Source: Candidatus Limnocylindria bacterium | Lineage (GTDB): Bacteria > Chloroflexota > Limnocylindria > QHBO01 | Assembly: GCA_030146365.1 (NCBI GenBank) | Contig: JASLBU010000082.1 | Location: 1-8,169, forward strand | Length of the DNA stretch: 8,169 bases | Reading direction: 5' to 3' | Shown: piece by piece, positions 6,202 through 8,169 of the stretch | Layout of the letters: each line of letters opens with the position of its first letter | Numbering within the stretch: the stretch's first letter is position 1 | Notes under the pieces: model-generated | What the model was told of the DNA's origin: nothing | Seen by the model: only the letters and a program-made list of their open reading frames with translations | Databases searched by the model: none | Made by a program: the position numbers and the translations under genes

Positions 6202-8169
6202 AGCTCGGCGATCGTCGCCCCGTCGCCGCCCTCGTCCTTCCGGCCACCCCGGACGGCCCGCACGCGTGGGTGATCGGCCAGCGCCTCACGAACGGCGCGA
6301 CGAAGCGCCCCCGTGCCGGAGCCGTGGATGATGCGGACGGAGTCGAGGCCTGCGAGCAGTGCCTCGTCGAGGTACGCGGCGAGCTGCTCGAGGGCGGCCT
6401 CGACCCGCTCCCCCCGAAGGCTCAGCTCGGGTGACACCCGCTCCGCGGCTCGCCGTCGGAGCGCGTCCGCCTCCAGATCCCGGGGCGCAGGCCCGCTGAT
6501 CGGCTCTGACACCACCTCGACATCGTCGGCAGGGACCACGAGGCGCGCACCCTCCGTTTCCAGGGTGACGCGTCCGGTGCGGCCGCTGACCTCCAGGATG
6601 CGTCCGGTGCTGCCGAGGGTTCGGGATCGTCCCCACAGTCCCGGACGCGGCTGCGGCGCTCCCGCCTCCGGCTGAGCTTCGTCTTCCGCGGGGAGTGCTG
6701 CCGCCGGCGATTCAGCGGCCGGCGCCGTCGCCTCCGCGCGGACGCGCCCGGTGCGTTCCGCAAGGGCATCCAGCGCGGCGGTGTTCGCGGCACCCCGCCC
6801 GCCCGCCACGTTGCGTTGACGCATGAGCTCGCGGCGCAGCTCGGCCACCTCTCGCTCCGCCCGGGCGAGCATGTCGTCCGCCGCGCGCCGAGCATCCGCG
6901 AGAAGCTGTGCGGCCTCCTGCCGGGCGCGCGCCACGCCGGTCCGTGCCAGCTGCCGCTCCTTGCCGGCCTCGGCTCGCTCTGCCGCGGCCGCATCCAGCG
7001 CGGCGGCCTGCTCTTCCTGAGCGCGGCTGATGGCAGCCAGCGTCTCCTCCATCGTCGCGTGCTCGGCCGAGATGCGCGACCGCGCGTCGGTGAGAATCTC
7101 AGGCGGCAAGCCCAGGCGTTCCGCGATGGCGAACGCCTGGCTCTTCCCCGGCAACCCGATCGTGAGCCGGTACGTCGGGCGCAGCGTCGCGACGTCGAAC
7201 TCGACGGCCGCGTTCGAGACGCCGGGATGCTCCGTCGCGAACGCCTTGAGCTCCGCGTAGTGCGTCGTGGCCGCGACGATCGACCCGGCGTCGAGCAGGC
7301 GCGCGACGATGGCCATGGCGAGCGCAGAGCCTTCAGCGGGGTCCGTGCCGGCCCCCACCTCGTCGAGCAGCACGAGTGTGGCCGGCCCTGCCGCGGCCAC
7401 GAAGCGAACCACGTTGCGAAGATGGCTGGAGAAGGTGGAGAGCGATTGGGCGATGCTCTGCTCGTCGCCGATGTCGGCCATGACCCTCGAGAAGACAGGC
7501 AGCCGGGCCCCCTCGGCCGCAGGCACTCGCATGCCCGCCTGGTGCATGAGCGCCAGCAGCCCGAGCGTCTTGAGGCTGACCGTCTTGCCGCCAGTGTTCG
7601 GCCCGGTGACCACCAGCGCGCGGTAGCCGAACCGATCGCCGAGCCGAAGGTCGATGGGCACCGCGCCGGCCTCCAGGAGGGGGTGGCGTGCCGATAGCAA
7701 CTCGGCCGCATCCTCCGCCATGCCCGGCCGCACGGCGTCCATGGCGGCCCCCAGCCTGGCCCGGGCGATCCAAAGGTCGGCGCGAGCGAGCGCCGCAAGG
7801 CTGTCGCGGAGCGCCTCAGCGCGGTCTTCGACCAGCCGCGACAGCTCGTCGAGGATGCGCTCCTCCTCGCGCTCCTCCGCCAGCGCGGCCTCCGTCCAGG
7901 TGTTGTTGAGCTCGACCACGGTGAGGGGCTCGACGAACAGGGTCGCGCCAGAGGCAGATTGGTCGTGCACGATGCCCTTCACCCGCCCCTTCGCCTCCGC
8001 GCGGATCGGGATGACGTAGCGACCGCCGCGGACCGTGACGATTGGCTCGCCGATGATGCCGGCCATCGCCGAAGAGCGCAGCATGGCGTTCAGGCGCTCT
8101 CGTACGCGATCCTGGGCGGTCCGCAGGCGCTTGCGGATGGCGCCCAGCTCGGCGGACGCCGAGTCCAGC
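6198..8169 (-). CDS. mutS2: Endonuclease MutS2 / ribosome-rescue ATPase, 5' partial
   Basis: The frame is open through the right edge (reading L-D-S-A-S-A-E-L-G-A-I-R into the Met at 8084), so about 120-150 residues of a family typically near 780 are missing. From Met8084 = 1: VTVRGGRYVIPIR core segment at 16-28; Walker A GPNTGGKT 161-168; QSLSTFSSHL 213-222; Walker B LVLLDEVGAG 237-246; the THYAELK segment 274-280; an Ala/Glu/Arg-rich coiled coil about 340-425; an Ala/Pro-rich flexible linker about 448-482; a small beta-rich KOW-like segment about 488-525; and a C-terminal Smr domain about 550-628 with SLRG (555-558) and IIHGSGTGALR (585-595). The absence of MutS mismatch-recognition features and the presence of Smr distinguish it from MutS1. 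MutS2 is an ATPase linked to suppression of recombination and, in Bacillus, to splitting collided ribosomes. The usual LDLR motif of Smr is LSLR here. Its stop codon overlaps that of the PBP gene. Confidence 0.95.
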   Translation of the reverse strand, partial: LDSASAELGAIRKRLRTAQDRVRERLNAMLRSSAMAGIIGEPIVTVRGGRYVIPIRAEAKGRVKGIVHDQSASGATLFVEPLTVVELNNTWTEAALAEEREEERILDELSRLVEDRAEALRDSLAALARADLWIARARLGAAMDAVRPGMAEDAAELLSARHPLLEAGAVPIDLRLGDRFGYRALVVTGPNTGGKTVSLKTLGLLALMHQAGMRVPAAEGARLPVFSRVMADIGDEQSIAQSLSTFSSHLRNVVRFVAAAGPATLVLLDEVGAGTDPAEGSALAMAIVARLLDAGSIVAATTHYAELKAFATEHPGVSNAAVEFDVATLRPTYRLTIGLPGKSQAFAIAERLGLPPEILTDARSRISAEHATMEETLAAISRAQEEQAAALDAAAAERAEAGKERQLARTGVARARQEAAQLLADARRAADDMLARAEREVAELRRELMRQRNVAGGRGAANTAALDALAERTGRVRAEATAPAAESPAAALPAEDEAQPEAGAPQPRPGLWGRSRTLGSTGRILEVSGRTGRVTLETEGARLVVPADDVEVVSEPISGPAPRDLEADALRRRAAERVSPELSLRGERVEAALEQLAAYLDEALLAGLDSVRIIHGSGTGALRRAVREALADHPRVRAVRGGRKDEGGDGATIAEL

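Noticed and set aside
6207..6219. Hairpin GGCGA-TCG-TCGCC just after the PBP stop as a terminator
   Set aside because: The 5-bp stem with a 3-base loop lies inside the mutS2 coding sequence and has no T tract; it can equally be explained by codons for the mutS2 C-terminus.
5445..6434. Plus-strand frame of 329 codons crossing the PBP/mutS2 junction
   Set aside because: It is out of frame with the PBP and antisense to mutS2, and its Arg/Gly/Ala/Asp-rich composition is that of a frame-shifted shadow.
1..8169. Search for a mobile element, CRISPR array, tRNA/rRNA gene, toxin-antitoxin or defence gene
   Set aside because: The four large genes and their gaps of 60 and 47 bp fill the window; there is no array of repeats, no terminal inverted repeats and no transposase or defence motif.

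Overview
This is a GC-rich bacterial chromosome segment carrying four large, densely packed housekeeping-type genes. There is no sign of a mobile element, CRISPR array, RNA gene or phage. High G+C, start sites lacking clear Shine-Dalgarno sequences, a class A penicillin-binding protein with a long Thr/Ser-Pro tail, an EF-G paralogue of the EF-G2 type and a MutS2 gene fit a high-GC, non-model lineage. Chloroflexota (a Limnocylindria-like group) is my best guess and a deep actinobacterial-type lineage is the alternative. The taxonomic guess is inference from family character, not from a marker gene.

Layout, left to right: (1) bases 2-2017, plus strand: an EF-G-like translational GTPase cut at its 5' end just inside the P-loop. 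(2) Bases 2078-3367, minus strand: complete tyrosyl-tRNA synthetase (tyrS), convergent with gene 1 across a 60-bp gap. (3) Bases 3415-6201, plus strand: complete class A (bifunctional) penicillin-binding protein, divergent from tyrS across 47 bp that hold two candidate back-to-back -10 boxes. (4) Bases 6198-8169, minus strand: MutS2, cut at its 5' end by the window edge and convergent with the PBP. The stop codons of genes 3 and 4 are both read from one CTAG palindrome.

No two neighbours are co-directional, so no operon lies inside the window. tyrS and the PBP may share a regulatory region. Genes 1 and 2 act in translation, gene 3 in peptidoglycan synthesis outside the membrane, and gene 4 in DNA-structure processing and/or ribosome rescue.

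I do not see a new multi-gene system here. The points worth a second look are at residue level: a GTPase with the switch II histidine replaced by tyrosine, a PBP whose only four cysteines fall into two plausible pairs (one inside the glycosyltransferase active-site motifs), a MutS2 whose Smr domain has lost the Asp of its LDLR motif, a divergent and probably leaderless promoter pair, and the shared CTAG stop.
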